Shown piece after piece: positions 43,309 through 52,191 of a stretch of 64,000 nucleotides of DNA. Origin of the DNA: Streptomyces sp. ISL-36. GTDB lineage: Bacteria; Actinomycetota; Actinomycetes; Streptomycetales; Streptomycetaceae. Below the pieces are notes generated by a model that ran no database searches, had not been told where the DNA came from, and saw nothing but the letters and a program-made list of their open reading frames with translations. The stretch lies in contig NZ_JAGGOS010000014.1 in assembly GCF_018614205.1 (NCBI RefSeq), forward strand, positions 44,616 to 108,615, in the 5' to 3' direction. Every line of letters begins with the position of its first letter. Position 1 is the stretch's first letter. The translations under genes and the position numbers were made by a program.

Positions 43309-44523
43309 TCAGAGGGACGGGACGGGGCGTGCCGTGTCCACCGTGTCGAGGACCGCGGCGATGCCCTGCGCCAGGGTCGGGATGCGGTGGGCCGATACCC
43401 CCGCGATGTTGATGCGTCCCGAGGCCGTGCCGTAGATCGCGAAACGCCTGCGCAGTCGGCGCATGTCGTCCGGCGTGAGCGGCAGCATCGAGAACATGCC
43501 CTTCTGGCGGGCGAGCGAGTGCGCCTCGGTGGCGCGGCCCAGCGCGGCGAGGTGGGCGACCAGGTCCGACCGGTTGGACGTGATCCGGTGACGCATCACG
43601 TCGAGTTCGGCACGCCACGCGGCGCGCAGATCCTCGTCCTGGAGGATGGTCGTGACCACGGCGGCACCGTGCTCCGGAGGCATCGAGTACAGCGTGCGCG
43701 CGGCGTTCTGCAGTGCGGTCTCCACGTGCCGCAGCGCCTGTCGTGACGAACCGAGGACGACCGCGCAGCCGGTGCGGTCGCTGTAGAGCCCGAAGTTCTT
43801 GGAGCAGCTGACGGAGATCAGCATCTCCGGCAGCCGGTCGGCAAGCATCCGGGTGGCGCGCAGGTCGGCATCGAGGCCGTCGCCGAGCCCGTGGTACGCC
43901 AGGTCGACGAAGGGGATCCAGCCGTTCGTCGCGGCGAGCTCCGCCAGCTCCTCCCACGTCTCGAAGGAGGGGTCGACTCCGGTCGGGTTGTGGCAACAGC
44001 CCTGCAGCAGAACCACGTCGTCGCGCCCCGCGGCACGCAGGTCGTCGAGCATGTGCGTGGTGTCGGGAAGCCCGGCGGCGTCGAGCCGGCCGTACGTACG
44101 GACCGTCAGGCCGGCGGCCTCCAGGATGGGCCGGTGGTTCACGTACGCGGGGTCGCTGATCCACACCGTCGTGCCCGGGCGGGTCTGGCGCACCAGGTCC
44201 GCCAGCAGACGCAGCGCTCCGGTGCCGGCCACGGTCTGCACCGCCGTGGCCCGCGCGGTACGGGCGTCGGTGCCCAGGACCATGGACAGCATGGCGTGGT
44301 TGAACGCCGTGTTGCCCGAAAGGCCGCGGTACTCCTTGGAGGCGGAACGCTCCGCCAGGCGTATCTCCGCCTCCCGGACCGCCGCCATCACGGGGGTGTT
44401 CCCCGTGTGGTCGCGGTAGACGCCGAGGACGAGGTTCAGACGCTCCGGGCGCGGATCGGCGGCGTATTCGGCGGCGAGGTCCCACAGCGGGTCGGCGGGC
44501 GGCGGGGGAAGAAGCTCAAGCAT
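43309..44523 (-). CDS. Class I aromatic or aspartate aminotransferase
   Basis: 404 residues. It has the fold-type I aminotransferase marks: KEYRGLSGNTAFNHAM, QTVAGTGALRLLADLV, GCCHNPTGVDP, VDLAYHGLGDGLDAD and the PLP lysine Lys242 in SCSKNFGLYSDR, plus the C-terminal GRINIAGVS. This subgroup transfers amino groups between aspartate or aromatic amino acids and 2-oxoglutarate. The start overlaps the EamA gene end by eight bases, so the two are translationally coupled. With the divergent Lrp regulator this looks like an amino acid handling unit. Confidence 0.92.
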   Translation of the reverse strand: MLELLPPPPADPLWDLAAEYAADPRPERLNLVLGVYRDHTGNTPVMAAVREAEIRLAERSASKEYRGLSGNTAFNHAMLSMVLGTDARTARATAVQTVAGTGALRLLADLVRQTRPGTTVWISDPAYVNHRPILEAAGLTVRTYGRLDAAGLPDTTHMLDDLRAAGRDDVVLLQGCCHNPTGVDPSFETWEELAELAATNGWIPFVDLAYHGLGDGLDADLRATRMLADRLPEMLISVSCSKNFGLYSDRTGCAVVLGSSRQALRHVETALQNAARTLYSMPPEHGAAVVTTILQDEDLRAAWRAELDVMRHRITSNRSDLVAHLAALGRATEAHSLARQKGMFSMLPLTPDDMRRLRRRFAIYGTASGRINIAGVSAHRIPTLAQGIAAVLDTVDTARPVPSL

Positions 44524-45499
44524 CGGGGGAAACCTTGTGTCGGGGGCGGCGGTTGGCGAGCACGACGCCGGAGGTGATGAGGGGGACGCCGACCAGGACG
44601 GACAGGGTCGGCGACTCGTTCAAGAGGGGGACGGCGAGCAGGACGACGACGACCGGGCTGAGGCTTCCGACGGTCGCGCTGCGCTCCGGCCCCAGGCGGC
44701 GGATCGCGAACGCGTACAGCAGGCCGGCGCACAGCCCGACGCCCAGGCCCTGCACCACGAGGAAGAGCAGGATGTCGCCGCCGGCCGCCCGGGCGAGACC
44801 GGTGGGAAGGACACCGGCCAGCGCGAGGAGGGCGATGACGGCGAAGGACGGCAGGCACAGCAGCCCGATGGACCCGATGGGGTCGAGATCCACCTCTCGC
44901 AGCCCCACCGTGTAGAGGGCCCACAGTCCGCTGGCGACCAGCAGCACACCCGAACCGAGCAGGGCGTCCTGGTCCAGCGCGGCGGTGTGGCGCCAGACCA
45001 GCGCGACGACTCCGGCCACGATCAGCACCAGCCCGGCCGTCTGCGTTCCGCGCGGAGCGCCTCGCCCGCTCGCGACCAGGAGGGCCGAGACGAACAACGG
45101 GACCATGCCGGGGACGATCGCACCGACGAACGCGGCCGACGTCAGCGAGCCGCCGTACATCGCGGCGAGGAAGAACGGGACACCCGCGCCGCAGACGATC
45201 TTGGCTGCGGTGCCCGGCCGCACGGCGATCAGCCGACGTCGGCGGCGCCAGAGGGCGGGTGCCAGGACCAGGAGGGGTACGCCGAACCGCAGCAGCGCGG
45301 CATCGGCGGGCAGCAGGGTGGAGCTGCCGAGCGCCCGCGCGCTCAGGGCGAACGCGGCCCAGATGATCACGGTGAGCACCAGGGCCGCCATGCCCGCCGT
45401 CCGCGGCGACGGGCCACCCCGCAGGGGCGTGCGCCATGCCGGGACGGCGCTGCCCGTCCCGGCGGGCGGTGCCGCGTCCGCCGCTTTCGTCGCGACCAC
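44516..45499 (-). CDS. EamA (DMT) family exporter
   Basis: 327 residues from GTG 45499, with GGAGG seven bases upstream. Ten hydrophobic segments in two homologous halves (for example GMAALVLTVIIWAAFALSAR, AAFVGAIVPGMVPLFVSALL, GLVLIVAGVVALVW, FLVVQGLGVGLCAGLLYAFA, VVVVLLAVPLL) are typical of EamA drug/metabolite transporters. Cotranscribed with the aminotransferase and divergent from the Lrp-type regulator, so amino acid export is a reasonable inference. Substrate unproven. Confidence 0.88.
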   Translation of the reverse strand: MVATKAADAAPPAGTGSAVPAWRTPLRGGPSPRTAGMAALVLTVIIWAAFALSARALGSSTLLPADAALLRFGVPLLVLAPALWRRRRRLIAVRPGTAAKIVCGAGVPFFLAAMYGGSLTSAAFVGAIVPGMVPLFVSALLVASGRGAPRGTQTAGLVLIVAGVVALVWRHTAALDQDALLGSGVLLVASGLWALYTVGLREVDLDPIGSIGLLCLPSFAVIALLALAGVLPTGLARAAGGDILLFLVVQGLGVGLCAGLLYAFAIRRLGPERSATVGSLSPVVVVLLAVPLLNESPTLSVLVGVPLITSGVVLANRRPRHKVSPDA

Positions 45500-45597
45500 T
45501 GAATTTCCTCCGCTCAGCCATGGGTCGGCGGAATCGACAGCAGTCGATGCCTCCGCTTGGCAACGATAGGAGTTTCGGCGGGGCAGCCGATTGCTAG

Positions 45598-45629
45598 TTC
45601 TGCCCCCCACACCTAGCTTGGGGGCAGAA
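45598..45629. promoter_or_regulatory. Inverted repeat in the EamA/Lrp divergent region
   Basis: TTCTGCCCCC (45598-45607) and GGGGGCAGAA (45620-45629) are perfect complements 12 bases apart, located just before the Lrp gene. A candidate Lrp-type binding site that would affect both divergent units. Confidence 0.6.
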
Positions 45630-45646
45630 TCTGCCAAGGAGTGACG

Positions 45647-46135
45647 ATGGACGCTGTGGATCTCCAGATCATCCACGAGTTGCAGGCGGACGGGCGGCTG
45701 TCCAACCAGGACCTCGCCGACCGTGTCAGGCTCTCCCCCTCGCCCTGTCTGCGCCGGGTACGGCGCCTGGAGGAGTCGGGCCTGATCAGCGGGTACACGG
45801 CGATGGTGGACCAGGTCGCGTTCGGGCTCCCGATCACCGTCTTCGTACGGATCGGTCTGGAACGCCACACCGCCGACGCCGTCAATGTCTTCGAGCGGCA
45901 CGTCGGCCTCATCGATCACATCCAGGACTGCTACCTGATGGCGGGCAGCAGCGACTACCTGCTCAGGGTCGTCATCGAAAGCCTGGAGGCGTACGAGAAG
46001 CTGGTGCGCACGCAGATCCACGCCATCCCCGGCATCGCGTCGATCGAATCCAGTTTCGCCTTCGGGAGCGTCAAGCAGTCCAAGGTCTACCCGCGCCCCG
46101 GAGGCTTGTCGCGGTCGACCGCTCGCACCCCCTAG
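45647..46135 (+). CDS. Lrp/AsnC family transcriptional regulator
   Basis: 162 residues from ATG 45647, five bases after AAGGAG; GTG 45641 overlaps that site. Residues 1-60 form the Lrp helix-turn-helix (VDLQIIHELQADGRLSNQDL, then LSPSPCLRRVRRLEESGLI). Residues 65-145 form the RAM/ligand domain (ITVFVRIGLERHTADAVNVF, then LRVVIESLEAYEKLV). These regulators sense amino acids, fitting control of the divergent exporter-aminotransferase operon. Confidence 0.93.
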   Translation: MDAVDLQIIHELQADGRLSNQDLADRVRLSPSPCLRRVRRLEESGLISGYTAMVDQVAFGLPITVFVRIGLERHTADAVNVFERHVGLIDHIQDCYLMAGSSDYLLRVVIESLEAYEKLVRTQIHAIPGIASIESSFAFGSVKQSKVYPRPGGLSRSTARTP

Positions 46136-46270
46136 TACGGCGACCGGACAAGACAAGGTGGCCAGGGGCCGCACTTCTTCGGCCGCGCCGTCGAGCTGGG
46201 GCCGGGGGCGGGAGAAGCGCAGCCGGTGTGAACTATCTTGGGCGGCAGTGGGACGAGAAGGAGGCACCCC

Positions 46271-47197
46271 GTGCCATCTGGGCAGCAGGCGCGCGCACAG
46301 GCAGCCGCGATCACACCGGGCAGGCGCTCGGCTGAGGCGGAGGCGGCCTCTCCCGCCGAGCGGGTGCGGTCGCTCTTCGGGGGCCACCGGCTGTCCCCCG
46401 CGCAGCGGCGCATCGCCCAGTTCCTGATCGACCACCTCACCGAGGCCGCGTTCCTGTCGATCACCGAGCTCGCGGAGCGCGTCGGTGTCAGCCAGCCGTC
46501 CGTGACCCGATTCGCCTCGTCGCTGGGGTTCAGTGGATACCCCGCGCTCAGGGAGGCCCTTCAGCCCATCGCGCTCAGCGCGGTCGCCGGCGCACCGGAC
46601 GAGGGCGAGGACAGGCTCCGTAACGAACTCCAGTCGGCGGTCGACGCCGAGATCGAGAACCTGACGTCGCTGCGGCGCGTGCTCGCAGACCCCGACCGGA
46701 TCCTCGACATCGGCCGTGAGCTGGCCCGGTCCGTCCCTCTGACCGTCCTCGGCCTGCGGATCTCGGTCTCCCTGGCCGAGTACTTCGCGTACGCCGCGCG
46801 GCGCATCCACCCCGATGTGCGGGTGGTGACGCGTGGGGGCAGCGTCGCCTACGACGGACTGCTCCAGGCGCGCGAGGCGGGCGGGACATGGGTGCTGGCC
46901 TTCGCGATGCCCCGGCACGCCAACGAGACCCTCGCCGTCGTCCGAGCCGCCCGCGGCGTCGGACTGCGCGTCGCGCTCATCACCGACCTGGCGCTCGGGC
47001 CGCTCGTCGACGAGGCCGATGTCGTGTTCGCCGCCGGCACGGGGTCACGGCTCGTCTTCGACTCGTACGCGGCGCCGGGGGTGCTGTCGGCGGCCGTCCT
47101 CCAGGCCATGGCGGACGCGGATCCCGAGCGCACACAGCTCAGGCTGGAGAAGTACGAGCAGGCGGCGGAACAGCACGATTTCTTCCTGGACGACTGA
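46271..47197 (+). CDS. MurR/RpiR family transcriptional regulator
   Basis: 308 residues from GTG 46271, with AAGGAGG six bases upstream. The HTH_6 domain occupies about residues 30-95 (RLSPAQRRIAQFLIDHLTEA, then VGVSQPSVTRFASSLGFSGY), the SIS phosphosugar-binding-like domain about 125-270 (LTVLGLRISVSLAEYFAYAA, then VLAFAMPRHANETLAVVRAA). The family represses sugar or purine-related catabolic genes and responds to phosphosugars or metabolites. Two palindromes of the form TGAAA...TTTCA lie at its 3' end. Confidence 0.92.
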   Translation: MPSGQQARAQAAAITPGRRSAEAEAASPAERVRSLFGGHRLSPAQRRIAQFLIDHLTEAAFLSITELAERVGVSQPSVTRFASSLGFSGYPALREALQPIALSAVAGAPDEGEDRLRNELQSAVDAEIENLTSLRRVLADPDRILDIGRELARSVPLTVLGLRISVSLAEYFAYAARRIHPDVRVVTRGGSVAYDGLLQAREAGGTWVLAFAMPRHANETLAVVRAARGVGLRVALITDLALGPLVDEADVVFAAGTGSRLVFDSYAAPGVLSAAVLQAMADADPERTQLRLEKYEQAAEQHDFFLDD

Positions 47198-47234
47198 AAT
47201 TTTCACGGCCCCGGGTGCATGAAATTTTTCATGC
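47195..47234. promoter_or_regulatory. Two TGAAA...TTTCA palindromes in an AT-rich patch
   Basis: TGAAATTTTCA (47195-47205, starting at the RpiR stop codon) and TGAAATTTTTCA (47220-47231, inside the longer palindrome GCATGAAATTTTTCATGC). The same half-sites 25 bp apart suggest an operator, possibly for the RpiR protein. AT-rich sequence with TATATATATT follows at 47252-47261. Confidence 0.55.
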
Positions 47235-47299
47235 CCTTGCTTACTCGACGGTATATATATTTACTAAAGGTGCCCCCACGGGCCCGAACAGAACACCGC

Positions 47300-47333
47300 A
47301 GGGTCGCCGGCCCCCTCCTCCTCAGGCGACCCT
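47300..47333. terminator. Hairpin, terminator or attenuator
   Basis: AGGGTCGCC (47300-47308) and GGCGACCCT (47325-47333) are perfect complements with a 16-base pyrimidine-rich loop. Confidence 0.5.
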
Positions 47334-47377
47334 TCGTGTTTGAACGGCGCGCGCCGCGCTACGCGCGGGCGCTTTGT

Positions 47378-47411
47378 GGCGGCTCCGGTCAACCCCTGGG
47401 CCGGAGCCGCC
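47378..47411. terminator. Strong second hairpin
   Basis: GGCGGCTCCGG (47378-47388) and CCGGAGCCGCC (47401-47411) pair over 11 bp around a 12-base loop, and TGTG/CACA can extend the stem with a bulge. Either a terminator after the RpiR unit or part of an untranslated leader. Confidence 0.6.
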
Positions 47412-47560
47412 GCACAGAATCCCCCTCCGAGAAGTGACCGAGGCAGCGCTCTCTCGCGCCCCGTTCCGCGCGCTCGCATACGGGCCCGGCCGACGCCGCT
47501 GCCGATCGGTCGGCGAAGATAGGGGCATCACCTGTCCTGAGCGCGCGAGGAGCGACGGAG

Positions 47561-48607
47561 ATGCCCCCTTCCGGGTCCGGAGCACGGCCACCGACGATCG
47601 CCGATGTCGCCAGTGCCGCCGGAGTGTCACGCACCACCGTCTCCCACGCACTCAACGGACTCGGAAAGGTCGACCCCCGAACCCGGGAGCGCATCAAGCA
47701 GGTTGCCGCCGACCTGGGGTACCGGCCCAACCTGCGCGCCCAGCGGCTCCGGCGCGGGCAGGCCAAGGCCATCGCACTCGCCTCCTCCATGCCGTTCGCC
47801 GTGGCCGCGGGACCTTCCCGGCTCGGCTTCTACATGGAGATCGCCGCGGCCGCCGCCGAGAGCGCACTGCTGCACGGCTACGCGCTCGTGCTCGTACCGC
47901 CCGTGCGGTCCGGTTCGGGCCTGCACTCCGTCGACATCGACGGGGCCATCGTGGTCGAGCCGGACGTGGACGACGCGGCGGCCGCCCACTTGAAGGAGCG
48001 TGGGCTGCCGTACGTGACGCTCGGCAGGCCGGTCTCGCCGGACGAGGGAGCGCCCTACATCGACCTGCGAGGCGAGTTCGTCGCCGAGATGCTCCTCGCC
48101 CATCTGCGCGAACAGGGCGCCGTACGACCGGCGTTGATCATCGGCTCGGGGGAGCGGCATTCGTCGGTCGATGCCCGCGCCGCGTACGAGCGCCTCGCCG
48201 AGGAGCACGGCTGGACGCCGATCGTGGCGACCGCCCCCGAGACGGGCGGTGAAGAGGCCGGTTACCGGTGCTGCGCCCAACTCCTCGCCCAGCACCCCGG
48301 GATCGACGCCGTGTGCGCGCTGGTGGACGCCTTCGCCGTGGGTGCGGTCCGGGCGATCAAGGACAGTGGGCGCGCCGTACCGGACGACGTCATGGTCGTC
48401 ACCCGGTACGACGGACTGCGCGCCCGCACGTGCGAGCCGCCGCTCACGGCCGTCGACCTTCATCTGGACCGGGCGGCGTCCGACGCGGTGGAGTTGCTCC
48501 TCGGTCGGCTGCGCGGTGACGTGACGACCGCCGCGGCGGTCGTCACGTCACCCGAGCCCCGGCTGGTCCCGCGGGCCTCGTCCCTGCGGGTCACAGCCCC
48601 AGAATGA
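47561..48607 (+). CDS. LacI family transcriptional regulator
   Basis: 348 residues; GGAG upstream. The N-terminal LacI helix-turn-helix with hinge is clear (PPTIADVASAAGVSRTTVSH, then GKVDPRTRERIKQVAADLGY, RPNLRAQRLRRG), followed by a periplasmic-binding-like effector domain (to about 330). Its 3' end overlaps the convergent TauE gene by 17 bp. The adjacent permease-amidohydrolase operon carries tandem CCAAATCGATTTGG sites with the central CG typical of LacI-type operators, so this protein is the likely regulator of that operon (inference). Confidence 0.92.
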   Translation: MPPSGSGARPPTIADVASAAGVSRTTVSHALNGLGKVDPRTRERIKQVAADLGYRPNLRAQRLRRGQAKAIALASSMPFAVAAGPSRLGFYMEIAAAAAESALLHGYALVLVPPVRSGSGLHSVDIDGAIVVEPDVDDAAAAHLKERGLPYVTLGRPVSPDEGAPYIDLRGEFVAEMLLAHLREQGAVRPALIIGSGERHSSVDARAAYERLAEEHGWTPIVATAPETGGEEAGYRCCAQLLAQHPGIDAVCALVDAFAVGAVRAIKDSGRAVPDDVMVVTRYDGLRARTCEPPLTAVDLHLDRAASDAVELLLGRLRGDVTTAAAVVTSPEPRLVPRASSLRVTAPE

Positions 48608-49301
48608 GGACCAGCCCGGAGACCAGCGCGAACACGAGCACGAACAGCCGCATCCGGTGCCCGTCCAGCCGATGGTGCACCAGGCGACTCGACCACGCAC
48701 CGGCGGCGATCGCCGGCAGCAGCATCACCGCCAGGCCCAGGTCCTCCGGATGTCCCTTCCCCGTGGCGAACAGCAGCCCCAGGGAGGCGATTTCGCCGAT
48801 GAGGAAGCAGGTGGCGACGGTGGAGCGCAGCTCGGCCGGCGGTCGGTGCTGGTAGACCAGCGCGAGCGGCGGCCCGCCGACGCCGGTGGCCGTCTCCGTC
48901 AGCCCGGTCACCGCGCCCGCGCCGAGATAGGCGGCCCGGCCGGGGGTGAACGCGGGCGCGGCGAGACTCACGACCGCCGCCAGGACGGTGGCGATGCCGA
49001 CGAAGAGGCCGAGGCTGCGGTCCGGGATCAGCCAGAGCAGCGCCAGTCCTCCGGGTGTGGCGGCCAGCCGCGCGGCGGTGATCCAGCCGGCCCCCCGCAG
49101 GTCGAGCGAGGCCCGCTCGCGCCAGGCGACGTACACGTTGAGCGGGATCATCGACGCCAGGACGAACACCGGGAGCAGGCCGGGATCCAGGATGCCGGCC
49201 ACGGGCGCGACGATCAGTGCGAAGCCGAGCCCACTGCTGCCCTGCACGAAGGCGGCCACGGCGACGGTGATGGCCAGGACGATCAGTGTTGCTGTGCTCA
49301 C
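48591..49301 (-). CDS. TauE/SafE family permease
   Basis: 236 residues from GTG 49301, which overlaps the amidohydrolase stop (GTGA). About seven or eight membrane segments (TLIVLAITVAVAAFVQGSSG, LGFALIVAPVAGILDPGLLP, GAGAVTGLTETATGVGGPPL, RLFVLVFALVSGLVLILGL). The GxxPxxL-type GVGGPPLALVYQ motif and two-half layout match TauE/SafE proteins, which move sulphur compounds or organic anions. Third gene of the operon. In this context it may export a product of the amidohydrolase reaction; substrate unknown. Confidence 0.85.
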   Translation of the reverse strand: MSTATLIVLAITVAVAAFVQGSSGLGFALIVAPVAGILDPGLLPVFVLASMIPLNVYVAWRERASLDLRGAGWITAARLAATPGGLALLWLIPDRSLGLFVGIATVLAAVVSLAAPAFTPGRAAYLGAGAVTGLTETATGVGGPPLALVYQHRPPAELRSTVATCFLIGEIASLGLLFATGKGHPEDLGLAVMLLPAIAAGAWSSRLVHHRLDGHRMRLFVLVFALVSGLVLILGL

Positions 49302-50707
49302 GGTGCGGTGCTCCGCATCCGTGCCGCCGTGGACGTGGGGTGTACGCGGGTGATGGGCGCCCGTTCCACGGCGGCACGCGCCAGTTCGGCCGCCTTCCGT
49401 ACGAGCGCGGGGCCGTCCCACGTGGTGGGCCGGCCGTGCCACAGCCGCATCCGGCCGCCGACGAACACCGCGGTGATCTGGTCGCGGTTGCCGCGTCGTA
49501 CCAGCTCCCACGGCACGTCCCAGGAGAGCGCGAGTTCGGGGTTGGTGACGTCGACGAGGAGGAAGTCGGCGGCCAGGCCCTCGGCTATCGCGCCGGTGCG
49601 GGACCGGAGGCCGACGGCGTCGGCGCCGCCGCGAGTGGCGTGCTCCAGCCAGGTCCAGCCGGCGCCGCACGACGAGTCGCCGGTGGCGAGACCGTACGTG
49701 ATCCGCTGGGCGAACTCGGCCGCCTCGGCGAGCCGGAACCCGTCGCCACGGGTCCCATCGGTGCCGAGGCCGAAGCGGATGCCGCGCTCGGCCATCGCCA
49801 GGGCGGGAGCGACGGCGTTGCCCTTCCAGGCGCTGGCGACCGGGTTGTAGCTGACGGCGGCCCCGGTGTCGGCGAGCAGGGTCAGCTCGTGGGGTGTGAG
49901 CAGGGTGGCGTGCGCGGCGAGCAGCTGTGGGCCGAGCGCGCCGATGCGGTGCAGGTGTTCGAGCGGGCGCAGGCCGTGTCGGAGCAGGGAGCGTTCGACA
50001 GCGGCCAGATGCTCGTTGACGTGGATCTGTACGGTGGCTCCCGCCTCCGCGGCGAGGCGGGCGACGCGCCGCAGGGTGGTGGAGGTCGCCGCCTCGGGGA
50101 TGGAGACGGCGAGGGAGGGGTGGACGAGCGGGTCGCCGTCGTACCGGGCGAGGTGCTTCTCCGCGTCGGCGAGGACGCTTCCGTCGACGACGGAGGGGTC
50201 GTCCTCGCCCTTGTCGGCGTCGTCGCAGACGAGACCGAGGACGCAGCGGATCCCGGCGTCGCGGGCGGCGGAGGCGACGACGTCCACGTCCACGTCGGCG
50301 CGGGTGCCGGCGTCGGTGACGGTGGTGAATCCGCCGCGCAGGGCCTCGAAAGCGGCCAACTTGGCGGCGGTATAGGCGGATTCCTCGTCCAGCGCGCCCT
50401 CCAGCGGTACCCACACCCGCCGGAAGATCTCCGAAGGCTCCCCGAAGGCGAGTGCGGAGCCGAAGCTCTGCGTGAGGTGGTGGTGGGCGTCGATGAAGCC
50501 GGGCATCAGGAGATGGCCGGGCATTCGTACGCCGTCGAGGTGCGGATGCGTGCGCCGGAACTCCTCGGCGGGGCCCACGGCCTGGAAGGAGCCGTCGTCG
50601 ACGACGACCGCGAAACCGTCGGCGGGCCCGTCGGGCAACAGGACGGCGTCCGGTACGAGGAGGAGCGGGCCGGGCCTGTCGAGGAGCTCGCGGATGAGCT
50701 GGTTCAT
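49298..50707 (-). CDS. Amidohydrolase superfamily deaminase (ATZ/TRZ-like)
   Basis: 469 residues. Metal ligands of the amidohydrolase superfamily are visible: HxH in MPGFIDAHHHLTQ, His in VQIHVNEH, His in LLAAHATLL and Asp in GLGTDGTRGDGF. The sequence resembles cytosine/guanine deaminase and chlorohydrolase relatives (SsnA, guanine deaminase, ATZ/TRZ-type). A nucleobase permease upstream favours a purine or pyrimidine-like substrate. Starts inside the permease end (ATGA overlap) and ends inside the TauE start, so translation of all three genes is coupled. Confidence 0.88.
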   Translation of the reverse strand: MNQLIRELLDRPGPLLLVPDAVLLPDGPADGFAVVVDDGSFQAVGPAEEFRRTHPHLDGVRMPGHLLMPGFIDAHHHLTQSFGSALAFGEPSEIFRRVWVPLEGALDEESAYTAAKLAAFEALRGGFTTVTDAGTRADVDVDVVASAARDAGIRCVLGLVCDDADKGEDDPSVVDGSVLADAEKHLARYDGDPLVHPSLAVSIPEAATSTTLRRVARLAAEAGATVQIHVNEHLAAVERSLLRHGLRPLEHLHRIGALGPQLLAAHATLLTPHELTLLADTGAAVSYNPVASAWKGNAVAPALAMAERGIRFGLGTDGTRGDGFRLAEAAEFAQRITYGLATGDSSCGAGWTWLEHATRGGADAVGLRSRTGAIAEGLAADFLLVDVTNPELALSWDVPWELVRRGNRDQITAVFVGGRMRLWHGRPTTWDGPALVRKAAELARAAVERAPITRVHPTSTAARMRSTAP

Positions 50708-52191
50708 CGGTCACTTTCCGTACGGCTGGTGGTCAGGCGGGCGGCGATGCCCGGCCTGATGTGGTGGAAGAGGACGTTGAGGACGGCGGCGACGAACGCG
50801 CCGACGGCGACGCCGCTTTCGAGGAGGATGCGGAGGTTCGGAGAGAAGCCCGCGTACACCCCCGGGATGAGGATCGGCAGCAGGCCGAGCGCGAGGGCGA
50901 CGGCGCAGATGAACGTGTTGGTGTGCCGGTCGAGGTCGGAGCGGCCGAGCATCTGCACCCCGAGCACGGTGATGACCGCGAAGACGACCATGGCCGTGCC
51001 TCCGATCACCGCCGACGGGATGACGCTGATGGCGCGGGTCACGGGGGCGAGGAAACCGATGGCGATGAGGACCACGCCGGCCGCGGCGGTGACGAAGCGG
51101 CTGCGTACACCGGTGACGCTGACGATCCCGATGTTCTCGCCGCTCGTCACCATCAACGGCAGCCCGAAAGCGCCGCCGAAGAGGGAGGTGAGCGCGTCGC
51201 CGCGGACGGTCCGGGGGACGGCGGTGCGCCGGTCGATCTCCTTGCCGACGGCCTCGGCGTTGATGACGGTCTGACCGGTGGCCTCCGCCATGGAGGCGAG
51301 GCTGTAGAGCATCAGCGGCAGCGCGGCGAGCAGGTTGAACTGGGGCGAGCCGAACGGCATCAGATGCGGCAGGCTCACCAGACCGCCTTCGACGGCGCGG
51401 CCGGTGTCGATGTGGCCGAGGCCTGCGGCAAGCGCGGTGCCGGCGAGGAGGCCCAGCATGACGGCGAGTTGGCGCAGGATGCCGGTGAACAGCAGGTAGA
51501 AGACGACGGTGAATCCGATGGTCGCCATACCGAGCATGAGATTGGTGGTGTCGGCGAAGCCCGGCTGCCCGGGACGGCCGGTGACCAGGACGGCCCCGAC
51601 CTTCACCAGATTGACGCCGACGATGACGATCATCGTGCCGATGACGAGGGCCGGGAAGAAGGCGAGCAGCCGCGAGAAGACGGGCAGCACGACGAAGCAG
51701 AAGAGCGCGGTGAGGATGACCGCGCCGGAGGCCGTGCGCAGGCCGTGCTGCTCGGCGATGGCGAGGAAGAGAATGAGCGGCGCGCCGCCCGGCAGCATCA
51801 CGAACGGCAGCCGGGGCCCGAACTTCCACGGCCCCAGCGACTGGATCAGGGATCCGACGCCGGAGAGCACGAAGGCCGCGGAGAGCAGGTCGACGGTGAG
51901 ACCGGCGTCGAGGTGGAGGGTGGCGCTCATCAGGAAGATCGCCGAAATGGGCGTGGCGGCCATGACGAGGACGTGCTGGATTCCGAAGAGGAGGATCCGG
52001 CCCAGGGGGCGGGACTCGTCGACGGGGTGGATGCCCGAGGCGCCCGAGGCTCCCGGCGTTCCTGAGCCTGAGGTGCTGGAGGCGCCTGACGTGCTTGAGG
52101 TGCCTGAGGTGCTGGAGGCACCCGGGGGGTCGGTGGGCTCCGGCGCGGGTGGCTGATCCGTACCGGGAAGGGTCTGGCGAGGACTGGACAC
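50704..52191 (-). CDS. NCS2 family nucleobase permease with Ser/Thr/Gly-rich N-terminus
   Basis: 495 residues from GTG 52191 (GGAG seven bases upstream). Residues 15-55 are a low-complexity tail encoded by short DNA repeats (TSGTSSTSGASSTSGSGTPG). The rest is a nucleobase-cation-symport-2 transporter with twelve to fourteen membrane segments. It contains the NCS2 patterns FGIQHVLVMAATPISAIFLM, PGGAPLILFLAIAEQHG, SMAEATGQTVINAEAVGKEI and LPLMVTSGENIGIVSVTGVR. First gene of the operon; takes up a purine, pyrimidine or similar base with a cation. Confidence 0.9.
   Translation of the reverse strand: MSSPRQTLPGTDQPPAPEPTDPPGASSTSGTSSTSGASSTSGSGTPGASGASGIHPVDESRPLGRILLFGIQHVLVMAATPISAIFLMSATLHLDAGLTVDLLSAAFVLSGVGSLIQSLGPWKFGPRLPFVMLPGGAPLILFLAIAEQHGLRTASGAVILTALFCFVVLPVFSRLLAFFPALVIGTMIVIVGVNLVKVGAVLVTGRPGQPGFADTTNLMLGMATIGFTVVFYLLFTGILRQLAVMLGLLAGTALAAGLGHIDTGRAVEGGLVSLPHLMPFGSPQFNLLAALPLMLYSLASMAEATGQTVINAEAVGKEIDRRTAVPRTVRGDALTSLFGGAFGLPLMVTSGENIGIVSVTGVRSRFVTAAAGVVLIAIGFLAPVTRAISVIPSAVIGGTAMVVFAVITVLGVQMLGRSDLDRHTNTFICAVALALGLLPILIPGVYAGFSPNLRILLESGVAVGAFVAAVLNVLFHHIRPGIAARLTTSRTESDR

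Larger units (their letters stand above)
47206..47560. other. Intergenic region with two hairpins before the LacI gene
   Basis: No supported gene; a 72-codon open frame at 47219 lacks coding bias. The region holds the AT-rich promoter-like patch and the two hairpins annotated separately, so a transcript started near 47260 would meet both before reaching the LacI gene. Confidence 0.5.

Noticed and set aside
44516..46918. An 800-residue EamA protein with a long N-terminal extension
   Set aside because: The extension is antisense to the Lrp and RpiR genes; GTG 45499 has a good ribosome site.
47219..47437. A small 72-codon gene after the RpiR gene
   Set aside because: No coding bias, and it runs through two hairpins; better read as a control region.
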